Positions 1 to 8,400 of a stretch of 21,070 bases of DNA are shown here, one piece after another (position 1 is the stretch's first letter; each line of letters starts with the position of its first letter). The translations under genes and the position numbers were made by a program. The notes beneath the pieces are model-generated. The model did not search any database. It saw only the letters and a program-made list of their open reading frames with translations, and was not told the DNA's origin. This DNA comes from Chrysochromulina tobinii (Eukaryota > Haptophyta > Prymnesiales > Chrysochromulinaceae). The stretch is taken from positions 1 through 21,070 of the forward strand of contig JWZX01000486.1 of NCBI GenBank assembly GCA_001275005.1, in the 5' to 3' direction.

Positions 1-177
1 GACGAGGTCTTCACCCGCATGGACAACGGCGCGCACATGTACTTCTGCGGCCTCAAGGGCATGATGCCCGGCATCACCGAGATGCTTGAGCAAGTCTCGT
101 CCAAGAAGGGCCTCGTCTGGGAGGACAAGCTCAAGGAGTGGAAGGAGAAGGGCCAGTGGCACGTCGAGGTTTACTAA
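1..177 (+). CDS. petH: Ferredoxin-NADP+ reductase, C-terminal end (5' part outside window)
   Basis: Frame 1 is open from the first base to TAA at 175-177 and encodes the last 58 residues. Plastid ferredoxin-NADP+ reductase moves electrons from photosystem I-reduced ferredoxin to NADP+ through FAD. The fragment holds the YFCGLKGM motif of the NADP-binding half, which contains the conserved active-site Cys. It ends in WHVEVY, whose terminal Tyr stacks on the flavin ring in this family. The stretch between them (MPGITEML, then a charged [10 protein letters not shown] segment) aligns in length and pattern with plant and cyanobacterial enzymes. No intron is visible in the fragment. The N-terminus, the plastid-targeting sequence and the FAD domain lie upstream of the window. 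A non-photosynthetic reductase of the same superfamily is unlikely given the WHVEVY end. Confidence 0.92.
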   Translation, partial: DEVFTRMDNGAHMYFCGLKGMMPGITEMLEQVSSKKGLVWEDKLKEWKEKGQWHVEVY

Positions 178-1178
178 GCGAGTTTAGCAGGCCGAATCAC
201 GGCACTTGTCTGAAACTTTTGTGCCGGACCCGCCACTCAGACCATCACACCGCGCCTCCGCGCGCCGGCCCGCGAGCCGCGACGCCGAAGCACAAACCTG
301 CAGAACCGAGCCCTCTCACGCAACGCGGTGTGTTGATCGTCCGGGTGTGTTTCACACAGTGGTTTCACAGCTTTCTTCGTCTGCAGCGGCGACGTGTCGG
401 GCCTTCACGTACGATGCCAAGGTCAGCGGCCCGCGCAGCTGAGAACACACGCGCGCGCTGCCTTCTGCGCCAGCCCTCCTTCATCCATGCTCTATGAGGA
501 CCACTGCCAAATCGGGCGCCTACTGAGGGGTCATTGGCCTCGATGCGTTCAAAAATATTGAGCTCAAACCGAGAGCTGAGCCGTCGCCCTGCCACTGCTC
601 CTGATGCTGCTGCCTCTGCCTCGCCAAGGGGATGACGAACGAGGTGCTGCGTTCTTCTTGACGCCCGCTGGGCGCATGAAAACCATAACCTGTTCTGAAT
701 TCTGCAAATCCGACCCTTTCCGGCTGGCCTGGCGTGAACGTTGATGTTACCTAAGCCACATCCTCTGACCAAAAGGGTTGAGGAATAGGCCGAAGACGGG
801 AATCTCACGAGCTGAGTTCTAATGTTCCTGGCTGCCCTGGGCCTCCCGACGGCCGCCCTTCCAGCCCTGCCGATGACGACCTTATATTAGCTCTATCAGA
901 ACACTCTGACGATACCACACTTCATTCATGCGTGTCATCTGAGGCAAAGCGGCTGTTCCTTGCCGATGGCTCGGCTGCCTTGACTGACCACCATCTGCTA
1001 CTGACCGATCCGCTCATCAATGATGTGTGTGCCTGTGTGTGTTTGTTTGCAGGATCAGCAGTCCTGACGGCTTACGGCCGAGCCACGTAGTGCGAACGAT
1101 CGTGTAGCCCTCGCGGTAAGGCCCGTTAATGCATAAAGGCGCTCTCGGCTTAGTTAACGTTCAGGTGAAGGCCAGGTT

Positions 1179-1238
1179 AAGTACATAGGTGCTGATTACA
1201 TAGAGTACAGAGGTAAAGTACAGAGAGTACATAGGTAC
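1179..1238. repeat. Imperfect short repeats of a GTACATAG-like word
   Basis: AGTACATAGGT occurs near 1180-1190 and again near 1226-1236. Between them lie variants such as AGAGTACAGAGG and AAAGTACAGAG. The copies are diverged and irregularly spaced, which suggests local slippage. No function is evident. Confidence 0.5.
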
Positions 1239-1270
1239 TCACTCGCACGTCACCACACAGGGCGCGCGCG

Positions 1271-1312
1271 CCTCCCGGGCCCGCCTCTGTCCCTCCCGGG
1301 CCCGCCTCTGTC
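1271..1312. repeat. Perfect 21-base tandem duplication
   Basis: The 21-base unit that starts CCTCCCGGGCCC and ends CTCTGTC occurs at 1271-1291 and again without change at 1292-1312, directly abutting. It lies in non-coding DNA next to a CG-dinucleotide run (1261-1270). Exact identity implies a recent duplication or strand slippage. Confidence 0.85.
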
Positions 1313-1837
1313 CGCGCGTCCGGCCTCCGCCCTCCGCGGCCGCCGTGCGCCGAAAAGCGTGACGACGCGAAGTGGTGACGTCTGGTCGCTCGCGACCGCT
1401 CTCATGCACACGAACAACGTCAACGACGTCACCCGGCGTCCGCGCGCGCGTAGCTTGTTGCCGTCACGCCACGCCACACGCGGGCGCCCGGCCGGTTCTC
1501 GGTCACATGAGTCATGACACATGATCGTACGGACCGGCCGCGCGCGCCGTCCACCCGGGACGCTTAAACCCACGTCTCCTCCGCAAGGAGTCCCCATCTG
1601 CCAACACGCGAACACGACACCTCCAGTAACACGCGGCCCATCGATGCGAGAATGCCAAGGGCCGTCGCGAGCGGCGTAACAGCGGGTCAGCCAGCACCTG
1701 TAACAAGCAGGCTGCACAGCGCCGTGGCACACTCCACAGCAGATTGTGAACGCCGAGCCAGTCATCATCTGTCATCAATGCATCTCCCATCATCCGATTC
1801 CATCCTCGCTTTTATCCCTGCCCGCTGCCGCCGCGCC

Positions 1838-3505
1838 TCAGCCGAGGCGGTCGAGCTTGGGTGGCGTCATCTTCGGGTTCTCCTCCTTTAACCGCCGCTG
1901 CTGACGCTGATGCCGGTCGAACGAGCATGGATGCTCATGCATGCAACGGCCGCAGAAGAGGTCCCCGCACTGACATACGCTCGTGCAGGTAGCCGTGAGC
2001 GGCAGCCGGCAGTCGCACCCCTTGCAGTAGAGCCGCTTGCGCGACGGTACTGTGCCTCCGCCGCTGCCGCTGCTACTGTTGCCGGCCGCACGCGCGTCAG
2101 AGAGCACTGACTCTGGCAAGACGAGGCGACCCGCACTCGCGCTGAGCAGCTGTTCATCGTCGATGGCGCAGCACAGGCCGTCGGCGATCGCCGACACCGC
2201 CGCCGCGCTGCTGGCCGCCTCGTCGCCTTCGTAGGACGCGGTGTAACAGGAGGATGCGCCGAGGGAGGATGCTGTGGCTGCAGCCGCTGCCTCGATCGCT
2301 ATGAGCTCCGCCGCCGAGAAAGAGACACACAGGTCCATGGGCGCCATCGAGGGCGCCATCGAGGGCGACGCACGCGGCGAGCGGGCCAGGATTCGCGAGT
2401 GGCGTGGCCCCGCGGGCCACCCAGCCGCACCGCGCCCGCCCGGTCCAGTACGAGGCGTCGTCGGCGGCCGCGGTGAGCGATGCGGTGAGCGCTGCCGAGG
2501 GCTCAGGGCGGCGGCGACGGGGGCAGCCGCGAGCAGGCTCGCGGGCAGCGAGCTCACGAGCAGCGCGCACCGCTCCTCGAACCGCGCCTCTTCGGCAGCG
2601 ACGAGCAGCTCGCGTGCCTGAGCGTACGGCAAGGCGCTCAGATCGCGCATATCGTTCTCGTACTCCTCCAGGGCCGCGAGCTCCGCGAGGACGTCGGACG
2701 GGGGGTGGAGGAGCTCGAGGTCCTCGGGGGCGGCCATCAAGCCGGTGCGGATACGCGTTGGCACCCCTGCCGCCTCGCAAGCCGCACGCGCACGCGCCTC
2801 CTCGCAGGCCGCGCGGCTGGCGGCGCTGTCTGCCCGAGCGCTGTCTGGCTCCGCGGCGCCCTCTGCAGCTTCGGTTTCGAGAAGTGAGGGAGGGAGCGCC
2901 ATCATGCGGCCGAGCGCGAGCTGCAATGCCTCGGCCTCGGCCTCGACCTGCGCCCGCCAGCGCTCGTGCGCCGCCTCCTCCTCGGCCCGTGCCACCGCCT
3001 GCGGCTCGGAGGTCGGTTTGTCGCTTCGCAGCCCGCGAGGACAGGGCACGAGGTAGAGCTGGAGGTTGCGGCCCTCGGGCAAGGCGGTTGCGTAGTCGGC
3101 AAGTGTCAGATCGACGCGCATGAGCATGCTGATGTGCGGCAGGTAGAAGCGCAGGCATACATCCTCGTCACCCGCGGCGAGATTCAGGCTCCTGAGCGCC
3201 AGCTGGACGAGGTCGTCGTGCGACATCTCGGCGCGGGCCAGGATGTCCCGGCGACGCTGGCCAGTGATGATTTCGTGGAAATCGATCGAGTATGAGGCGC
3301 CCGTTGCCGGCCTCTGGTGCAGTAGCATGAGGGTGGCATCCGCCGGCACCTCGTCGTCTCCTTTGAGCGTCTTGCCCTTGCACACGAGCTTCATCTCGCG
3401 CGGAAGCAGGCCCGTCAACTCGACGAGCGCGAGCTTGACGGAGAAGGCGTCGAGCTTGACGCCGGTGATGACGTGCGAGCGGCCCTGGTGCTTGATGATC
3501 GGCAT
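1838..3505 (-). CDS. Ubiquitin-like domain plus AN1-type zinc-finger protein
   Basis: Protein of 555 aa. Residues about 2-66 resemble a ubiquitin-like fold: a beta-hairpin, a helix (FSVKLALVELTGLLP), then KLVCKGKTLKGDDEV, the place of the ubiquitin K27-D52 segment. Residues 165-330 are Ala/Glu-rich and probably helical; 335-395 are Pro/Ser/Arg-rich and disordered. The C-terminus (494-529) is AN1-like with C494, C497, C511, C513, C518, H525 and C527, and C521 where AN1 fingers normally have His. A UBL followed by AN1 is the order in ZFAND4/ANUBL1, whose relatives act in ubiquitin and proteasome stress responses. I chose ATG 3505: the frame is closed by TGA about 30 bases above the GTG at 3571, and 3505 is the first ATG after it. 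Its context is weak (C at -3). It lies downstream of, and in the same direction as, the WD40 gene. Function is inferred from domains only. Confidence 0.82.
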   Translation of the reverse strand: MPIIKHQGRSHVITGVKLDAFSVKLALVELTGLLPREMKLVCKGKTLKGDDEVPADATLMLLHQRPATGASYSIDFHEIITGQRRRDILARAEMSHDDLVQLALRSLNLAAGDEDVCLRFYLPHISMLMRVDLTLADYATALPEGRNLQLYLVPCPRGLRSDKPTSEPQAVARAEEEAAHERWRAQVEAEAEALQLALGRMMALPPSLLETEAAEGAAEPDSARADSAASRAACEEARARAACEAAGVPTRIRTGLMAAPEDLELLHPPSDVLAELAALEEYENDMRDLSALPYAQARELLVAAEEARFEERCALLVSSLPASLLAAAPVAAALSPRQRSPHRSPRPPTTPRTGPGGRGAAGWPAGPRHSRILARSPRASPSMAPSMAPMDLCVSFSAAELIAIEAAAAATASSLGASSCYTASYEGDEAASSAAAVSAIADGLCCAIDDEQLLSASAGRLVLPESVLSDARAAGNSSSGSGGGTVPSRKRLYCKGCDCRLPLTATCTSVCQCGDLFCGRCMHEHPCSFDRHQRQQRRLKEENPKMTPPKLDRLG

Positions 3506-3730
3506 CGGTCGTTGGTCAATCGTGTCAGAGTCCGAGTGCTCGAGTATCGGCGTTGGATCCCGGTTTCGCACGATTCGTGAGATTAAAAGTCAGCAGTTTT
3601 TAAAGCAGTTGCGTTGGCCGAGGGGCCCCAAAAAACGCGTTGCGTGGGTCCCAGCGCGCGACGGAAGCTCTCGTCGGTCAGTTCCGCGCTTGCGGGCCAA
3701 CCGAAATCGCCTCGACCCTCGTGAACCGCC

Positions 3731-6451
3731 TCACCTCAGCGATCGGCCGCGCGGCGAATTGCCAGAGTTATTGCGAGGCGTGCCGGAGATGGGTGCGAGG
3801 CTGTGCGTGTTGAGCGAGCGGAATACGCCCTGCGTACTGCTCTGCGCCTTGCGCGCGCCGCGCCCCTGCAAAATGGCCTGGATCAGGTGGTGTGTGTCGC
3901 GCGGCCCGTCCTCGTCTTCGGCCTCGTCCTCATCCTCGTCCTTTTCCGCGGGGCGGCCGCCCGCTTTGCCCTTCTTGAGGGGCGGCACCTTGGCCCCCGC
4001 CGCCGCGGGCACCCCGGCCGGCGCCGTGCCGGGCGCCGCTGCCGCGGGCACCTTCGCGCCCTCGAGCTCGACTGGCTCCCAGCTCGATGAGTCACTCAGC
4101 GACCATCGGACGCCGGTCGACTCTCCAAGCGCGCCTGCGTAGCTCACGCCGCTCGTGTCGAAGCGCCAGAGCTTGATGCGCCCGTCGGAGCCGCCGGTCA
4201 TGATGAGCCGTTGGCGCTCCACGTAGTCGATCGTGACGATGCACACCGCATGGTCGCGATCGCCGTGCGCGCGCCAGTGCGCGACCTCGAGCACGTTCGA
4301 GCGCTGGTCGATGCCGGTCACGTTGAGGAAGTTGGATACGTCCCAAACTTTGAGGTAGCCAGTCGAGTCGCCCGAGAAGAGGAACGAGTTCGTTGGCTCT
4401 GTCGCGAGCGCGACGACGCCCTCGCCATTCTTGTGGTTTGCATGCATCTCCCACACAAGCAGGCCCTCGGTGACGTTCCAAAAGCGCAGCTTGCCGTCGG
4501 CGGAGCCCGAGACGAGCGCCTGGCTGCGCCGCTCGAGGAAGAGCACCTTCCACATCGCGCGCTGGTCCACGTCGAGCTTCTGCACATGCGGGATCGCCAG
4601 CTTGAATTTGAGCACCGCGCTGTCCATGTTCCACACGAGGAGTCGGCCGTCGTACCCGGAGGTCACGAGCAGATTGGGTGGCGAATACGCGATGGAGAGG
4701 ATGTCCTCGTCATGGCCGCTCATGATGCGGTCGGGCTCGACGGGCGCGGCGGACGCCGTCTGCTCGTCTCGCCACACGACCACCTTGCGGTTCCAGCCTC
4801 CGGCGAGCACGAGACGATTCTGCCCCTCGACGATGAAGGCGAGGCACGACGTCTCTGTGTGCCCCTCATTCCGCAGCTGCTGCAGCATCTGACCGTTGGA
4901 GAAGTTCCACACGCGCACGGTGCCATCGTTGGCGGCCGTGATCAGCCGGCGGCCCGCCTCATCGAAAGCCATCGCCGTCATCTTCGTCTCGTGCAGCTCC
5001 GTGAAATGGAAGACCATCTCACCCTTTTCGATGTCCCACACGCACACGTGCGACGTCTCGTCGCCGGAGACGACCTGATGGAAGTTGTCATTATAGAGCG
5101 CGGCGACGAGCGGTGCCTCGTGCCGAGCGGCGTTGTTGCGCTTCGCCGCCTTGACCAGCGGCCACGGACGCAGCCGCGTGGTGCCCGTGAGGAGGCGGTG
5201 GTGGTGCCCATCATAGGCCATCGCACTGATCTTATCCTCGGGACGGTAGTTCGTCTTGTCGTACAGCGTCTGGACGCACTTGTGCGAGCGCATGTCCCAG
5301 ACCTTGATGCACTTGTCGATGCCACACGAGAAGAGCTCCATGCCGTCCTCGCTCATCGCCACGTGCTGCACCGACGCCGTGTGCCCCATCAAGAGCACGA
5401 GCGGCTTTGGCGAGCGCACCGTGCTGTAAGGGTTCCAAAGCGCGATCGTGCGCTCGAGCCCACAGCTCGCAAGGACCTTGGCGGCGCTCGACCACGCGAA
5501 GGAGTAGACGCCGCGCTTGACGGGCGCAAACGGCCCGTACGACTCGCCCAGCGTGCGCGTGACCGCGTTGCGCCGGCCCAACTCGCTCAGCTTCAGAGTG
5601 CCGTCAAGCGAGCAGCTGATCATGAGCGATAGGTCGGCAAAGTATGCCACCTTGGTAATCCAATCGGTGTGGCGCCCCTTTTCGTACGTGCTGCGGTAGC
5701 TCGTGGCCGAGATGATCGTCTCGCTCTCCTTGCCCGGCCGTGACGTGTCGTAGATCGCGACGTTGCCGCAGTCATCCCCCACGAGAAGCTTCTCCTTGAG
5801 CTGGTCATTCCAGCTCCCCAAGCAGAGGGGCGAGGTCTCGAGGCCCGTGAGCTGCGCGACGAGCTCGAATTTCTCGGTGGAGGCGTCGTAGAAGGAGATG
5901 GTGCGGTCGGTGGACGAGGTCGCAATGCGGTTCGAGACCTCGAAGTGCGTCATGCTGGTCACCCACGATTCACACACCTTGATCGTCTTCACGTGGAGCA
6001 GCGTGTCCGATTTCCACACGCGCACGGTTCCGTCGCGGCTGTACGTGAAGAGGCGCTCGATCTTGGGCAGCTGCAGAATCCCGTCCATCATGTCGCTGTG
6101 GTGCAGGTGCTTCGGGTTGGGCTCGTTGCGCGGGTCCACCTCGGTGAGCTTCGATGCCCCTTCGGTCGTGTTGCGCCCGGATGAGGACTGGCTCTCGAGC
6201 AGCATGAAGTTGGTGAACTCGTCCCAGTCGACGGTGCCGTCAGAGTTGGCGTCGATCTTCATGAACAGGTGCGTCAGCTGCTCCTTGCTCATGTCGCGGC
6301 CCAGCACGCCGCCGAACGCAAGGACGAACTCATTCAGGTCCAGCGTGCCGCCGCGATCGAGGTCCGCGCGGTTGAAGGCGGCTTTGAGGTTCATTAGCTG
6401 CTGCATATTAATGCGGTCTTCCAACGTCATACCCACCTCCTCCTTGTCCAT
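3731..6451 (-). CDS. WDR49: EF-hand and WD40-repeat protein, WDR49/CFAP337 family
   Basis: Protein of 906 aa. It begins with paired EF-hands: loop D30-x-D32...E41 (Gly at position 5, so perhaps weaker binding) and a canonical loop D67-A-N-S-D-G...E78. WD40 repeats follow from about residue 130 to 765, many ending in VW, IW or LW dipeptides (for example GTVRVW, CIKVWD, GRIKLW), enough for two beta-propellers. Then comes a conserved-looking GVRWSLSD...SW segment, an Ala/Pro linker, an acidic Asp/Glu run (about 838-848) and a basic tail. This order is that of WDR49 (CFAP337), WDR64 and EFCAB8, Ca-responsive proteins linked to motile cilia, which would fit a flagellated cell. The ATG at 6451 has a strong context (GCCATGG). 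An in-frame ATG at 6583 would add 44 residues that include a CTTG microsatellite, so I take that part as 5' UTR. No intron is needed. Confidence 0.85.
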   Translation of the reverse strand: MDKEEVGMTLEDRINMQQLMNLKAAFNRADLDRGGTLDLNEFVLAFGGVLGRDMSKEQLTHLFMKIDANSDGTVDWDEFTNFMLLESQSSSGRNTTEGASKLTEVDPRNEPNPKHLHHSDMMDGILQLPKIERLFTYSRDGTVRVWKSDTLLHVKTIKVCESWVTSMTHFEVSNRIATSSTDRTISFYDASTEKFELVAQLTGLETSPLCLGSWNDQLKEKLLVGDDCGNVAIYDTSRPGKESETIISATSYRSTYEKGRHTDWITKVAYFADLSLMISCSLDGTLKLSELGRRNAVTRTLGESYGPFAPVKRGVYSFAWSSAAKVLASCGLERTIALWNPYSTVRSPKPLVLLMGHTASVQHVAMSEDGMELFSCGIDKCIKVWDMRSHKCVQTLYDKTNYRPEDKISAMAYDGHHHRLLTGTTRLRPWPLVKAAKRNNAARHEAPLVAALYNDNFHQVVSGDETSHVCVWDIEKGEMVFHFTELHETKMTAMAFDEAGRRLITAANDGTVRVWNFSNGQMLQQLRNEGHTETSCLAFIVEGQNRLVLAGGWNRKVVVWRDEQTASAAPVEPDRIMSGHDEDILSIAYSPPNLLVTSGYDGRLLVWNMDSAVLKFKLAIPHVQKLDVDQRAMWKVLFLERRSQALVSGSADGKLRFWNVTEGLLVWEMHANHKNGEGVVALATEPTNSFLFSGDSTGYLKVWDVSNFLNVTGIDQRSNVLEVAHWRAHGDRDHAVCIVTIDYVERQRLIMTGGSDGRIKLWRFDTSGVSYAGALGESTGVRWSLSDSSSWEPVELEGAKVPAAAAPGTAPAGVPAAAGAKVPPLKKGKAGGRPAEKDEDEDEAEDEDGPRDTHHLIQAILQGRGARKAQSSTQGVFRSLNTHSLAPISGTPRNNSGNSPRGRSLR

Positions 6452-6695
6452 GGCAGCAGCAGCGCGACAAGGCCGGCAATGTACCCAGGCGTTCGAATCA
6501 AAAACGGCAAGAAATGCTTGCTTGCTTGCTTGGCAAGAAAGACTGAAAGCAGCACGTAACGGGACGCTGCGCCTGAGGACCATGTTGTGTATCACCAGGT
6601 TTTCTCGATGAGAAGAGACGGGTTCACATCTTTTTCACCGCAGAGGCGCACGACGCTGCTCGTGCGCGCTGCCCGCGCCCAGTCGTGCGGCGCGG
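6452..6695. promoter_or_regulatory. Divergent intergenic region, candidate shared promoter
   Basis: The WD40 gene starts at 6451 on the minus strand and the CAF1 gene at 6696 on the plus strand. These 244 bases must therefore hold both 5' leaders and probably both promoters. A (CTTG)n tract flanked by direct repeats lies at 6506-6540. I see no convincing TATA box. The call rests on gene orientation only. Confidence 0.4.
6506..6540. repeat. CTTG microsatellite between 9-base direct repeats
   Basis: GGCAAGAAA at 6506-6514 recurs exactly at 6532-6540. The 17 bases between are TG followed by CTTG units. It lies in the presumed 5' leader of the WD40 gene. A similar CTTG tract, also between direct repeats, lies at 8282-8327. 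Confidence 0.7.
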
Positions 6696-7813
6696 ATGAA
6701 CGCGGGGTCGCCGTCCGCGGCCGTCTTGGACCCCAAGGTCAGCTACATCCGGGACGTGTGGCATGACAACCTCGAGCAGGAGATGGCCAACATCCGCCAG
6801 ATGATCATCAATTACCCGGTCATCTCGATGGTGCGCCAGCACCCTGTCTGTGGGCGGCCCCATGCCCGCCTACCGTGTGTACACCCCCCCCACCCGCCCA
6901 CCCACTTTAACCGTCGCCCCCACCCCCCCGTCCGCCCCCGCCTCGCCTGCAGGACACCGAGTTCCCCGGAGTCGTTGCCAAGCCCATAGGCTCCTTCAAG
7001 TCTGCGAGCGACTTCCACTACCAGACTCTGCGCTGCAACGTCGACCTGCTCAAGATCATCCAGCTGGGGCTGACCTTCTCCAACGATGAGGGCGAGCTCG
7101 CGCCAGGCGTGTGCACCTACCAGTTCAACTTCAAGTTCTCACTCAACGACGACATCTACGCGCAGGACTCAATCGACCTGCTCACACGCTCGGGCATTAA
7201 CTTCCAGCGGCACGAGGACTACGGCATCGACGTGGTGTTCTTCGCGGAGCTGTTCATCTCATCGGGCTGCGTGCTCAGCGATGATGTCAAGTGGATCTCA
7301 TTCCACTCGGGCTACGACTTCGGCTACCTTGTGAAACTGCTCACGTGCAAGCGGCTCCCGGCCGAGGAGGATGTCTTCTTCTTGGAACTCAAGCTGTACT
7401 TCCCGTCCTTCTACGACATCAAGTACCTGATGAAGGCGTGCGAGGGGCTCAAGGGCGGCCTCAACAAGCTCGCCGAGGATCTCGAGGTCGAGCGCATCGG
7501 CCCGGAGCACCAGGCGGGATCAGACTCGCTGCTCACGCAGGCCACCTATTACAAGATGCGCCAGCTCTTCTTTGAGGACGAGATGGATGAGGACCGGCAC
7601 ATGAACATCCTGTACGGGCTCGAGCGCGGCGCCAACCTGGTCAAGGGAGGCCCTGGCGGCTCGGGCAACGAGCGCGTCGTCAACGTTAGCAGCAGCGCGC
7701 AGCGCGCCGAGGCGGCGAGGGCCTCTGCCGAGGCCGCCTCCCTTCTCGCTCAGCTTCCCACAGGGGGCGCTGGCAGTGCTGGCGGCGGCTATGATCAGGA
7801 GTCGTCGGCATGA
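6696..7813 (+). CDS. CAF1: CAF1/POP2 (CNOT7-type) poly(A) deadenylase, two exons
   Basis: Exons 6696-6830 and 6953-7813 join to give 331 aa. CAF1 is the 3'-to-5' exonuclease of the CCR4-NOT complex that shortens mRNA poly(A) tails in the cytoplasm. The spliced protein reads YPVISM-DTEFPGVV, the family signature. All DEDDh catalytic positions are present: D46 and E48 (DTEFPG), D167 (HSGYDFGYL), H231 (GPEHQAG) and D236 (SDSLL). NVDLLKIIQLGLTF and YAQDSIDLL also match CAF1 closely. The last 55 residues are a Gly/Ala/Ser-rich tail not typical of the family. D46 is the first codon of exon 2, so unspliced RNA cannot encode an active enzyme. It is divergent from the WD40 gene. The family call is very firm; the start codon, the first ATG in frame, is likely. 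Confidence 0.95.
6831..6952 (+). other. Intron of the CAF1 gene (GT-AG, 122 bases)
   Basis: The donor is ATG|GTGCGC and the acceptor CCTGCAG|GAC. Removing it restores the CAF1 motif SMDTEFPGVV exactly. It has a C-rich stretch (about 6885-6945) and a possible branch site CTTTAAC near 6905. Its length is not a multiple of three, and retention leads to a stop after 97 codons. Confidence 0.92.
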
Positions 7814-7993
7814 TGCATGTACGCAGTGTTCTGGATCCGGTTTCACAAGTCACATTTGACAATATACAATATACACGACAATTTTGTTAGACAATTGATA
7901 CACCTCGACCGCTCAACGCAAAGAATCGTTACGAGATACGGCCGGGCGCTATAAGTCTATAGTCTTACGACTCACCCAGACGGAGGCGCCAGT

Positions 7994-8047
7994 ACTCGCG
8001 CAACAAGAATCGGCGGGTCGCGGGTCGCGCACTCGCGCAACAAGAAT
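7994..8047. repeat. 17-base direct repeat, period 37
   Basis: ACTCGCGCAACAAGAAT at 7994-8010 recurs exactly at 8031-8047, with a GC-rich spacer that itself repeats GGGTCGCG. It is non-coding, downstream of CAF1. Confidence 0.8.
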
Positions 8048-8063
8048 GTTTAACACGATTGTG

Positions 8064-8081
8064 TCAACATTCAAATGTTGA
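8064..8081. repeat. Short perfect hairpin
   Basis: TCAACAT (8064-8070) is followed by TCAA and then ATGTTGA (8075-8081), a perfect 7-base-pair stem with a 4-base loop. It is AT-rich and about 250 bases after the CAF1 stop. It could lie in the 3' UTR, but such a small stem may be chance. Confidence 0.5.
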
Positions 8082-8281
8082 TTCAATGTAACGAACTGTA
8101 AGATCTTAGATCATCTATCACACGAGCGAATATATTTAATGCGGGGCCATCCCTAGCGTAACTAGCGAGGTCCGAGGCGCTGACACCGTGACCGTCATGT
8201 CGTCATAAGTACTGACTCGAAGTACTGACTACGATTGAACCTGAGTGCGACTGTGAAATTCCGTTCGTACATCGTACTTGA

Positions 8282-8327
8282 TGGTGTGTTGTAAGCAAAC
8301 AAGCTGCTTGCTTGCTTGGTGTGTTGT
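8282..8327. repeat. 25-base inverted repeat flanked by 11-base direct repeats
   Basis: TGGTGTGTTGT occurs at 8282-8292 and again at 8317-8327. Between them AAGCAAACAAGC (8293-8304), T, and GCTTGCTTGCTT (8306-8317) form a near-perfect palindrome with 11 of 12 pairs. The second arm and second direct repeat share one T. The layout resembles a tiny insertion with a target-site duplication, or a hairpin-driven slippage product. It lies about 75-120 bases upstream of the glycosyltransferase ATG. Confidence 0.65.
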
Positions 8328-8400
8328 GAATGAATTAGTAACAGAGCACGCGTTGTGTGATAGGAATTTACCGGTACCGACCGTACATTTCGGACCAGAA

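Larger units (their letters stand above)
178..1837. other. Long non-coding gap between convergent genes
   Basis: This stretch lies between the 3' end of the reductase gene (+) and the 3' end of the UBL-AN1 gene (-), so it should hold two 3' untranslated regions. I found no protein family, tRNA or other RNA gene in it. The open frames on both strands are short or lack an ATG start, and their translations are Arg/Ala-rich, low-complexity products of high GC. It contains a perfect 21-base tandem pair at 1271-1312 and a short imperfect series of GTACATAGG/GTACAGAG-like words at about 1180-1236. Confidence 0.6.
7814..8400. other. Intergenic region rich in short repeats
   Basis: This gap holds the CAF1 3' end and the upstream region of the glycosyltransferase gene. 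It is clearly more AT-rich than the flanking genes, with TATATTTAAT at 8131-8140. It contains a 17-base direct repeat (7994-8010 and 8031-8047), a 7-base-arm hairpin (8064-8081), an 11-base direct repeat (8207-8217 and 8220-8230) and the inverted repeat with flanking duplications at 8282-8327. No gene is visible. Confidence 0.6.

Noticed and set aside
365-808. Minus-strand 147-codon frame in the first gap
   Set aside because: No family resemblance, basic low-complexity composition, and a position within a likely 3' UTR.
1250-1891. Several frames on both strands before the UBL-AN1 gene
   Set aside because: They overlap each other, are Arg-rich and include the tandem repeat. No protein motif is seen.
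2154-3158. Long overlapping frames on both strands across the UBL-AN1 gene
   Set aside because: They are Arg/Pro/Ala-rich with no recognisable domain. The 1838-3505 frame carries both a ubiquitin-like domain and a zinc finger.
4211-5632. Plus-strand 473-codon frame opposite the WD40 gene
   Set aside because: It is the antisense shadow of a GC-rich gene. It lacks domain motifs, while the minus-strand frame has clear EF-hands and WD repeats.
6452-6583. 44-residue N-terminal extension of the WD40 protein
   Set aside because: It includes a CTTG microsatellite and precedes a much stronger start context at 6451. I treat it as 5' leader, though an ATG at 6583 is in frame.
8085-8101. TGTAA words after CAF1 as poly(A) signals
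   Set aside because: TGTAA is a green-algal signal, is short enough to occur by chance, and the lineage here is uncertain.
8278-8400. Upstream extension of the glycosyltransferase
   Set aside because: It starts at TTG, or at an ATG within a repeat, and would bury the signal anchor about 50 residues in.
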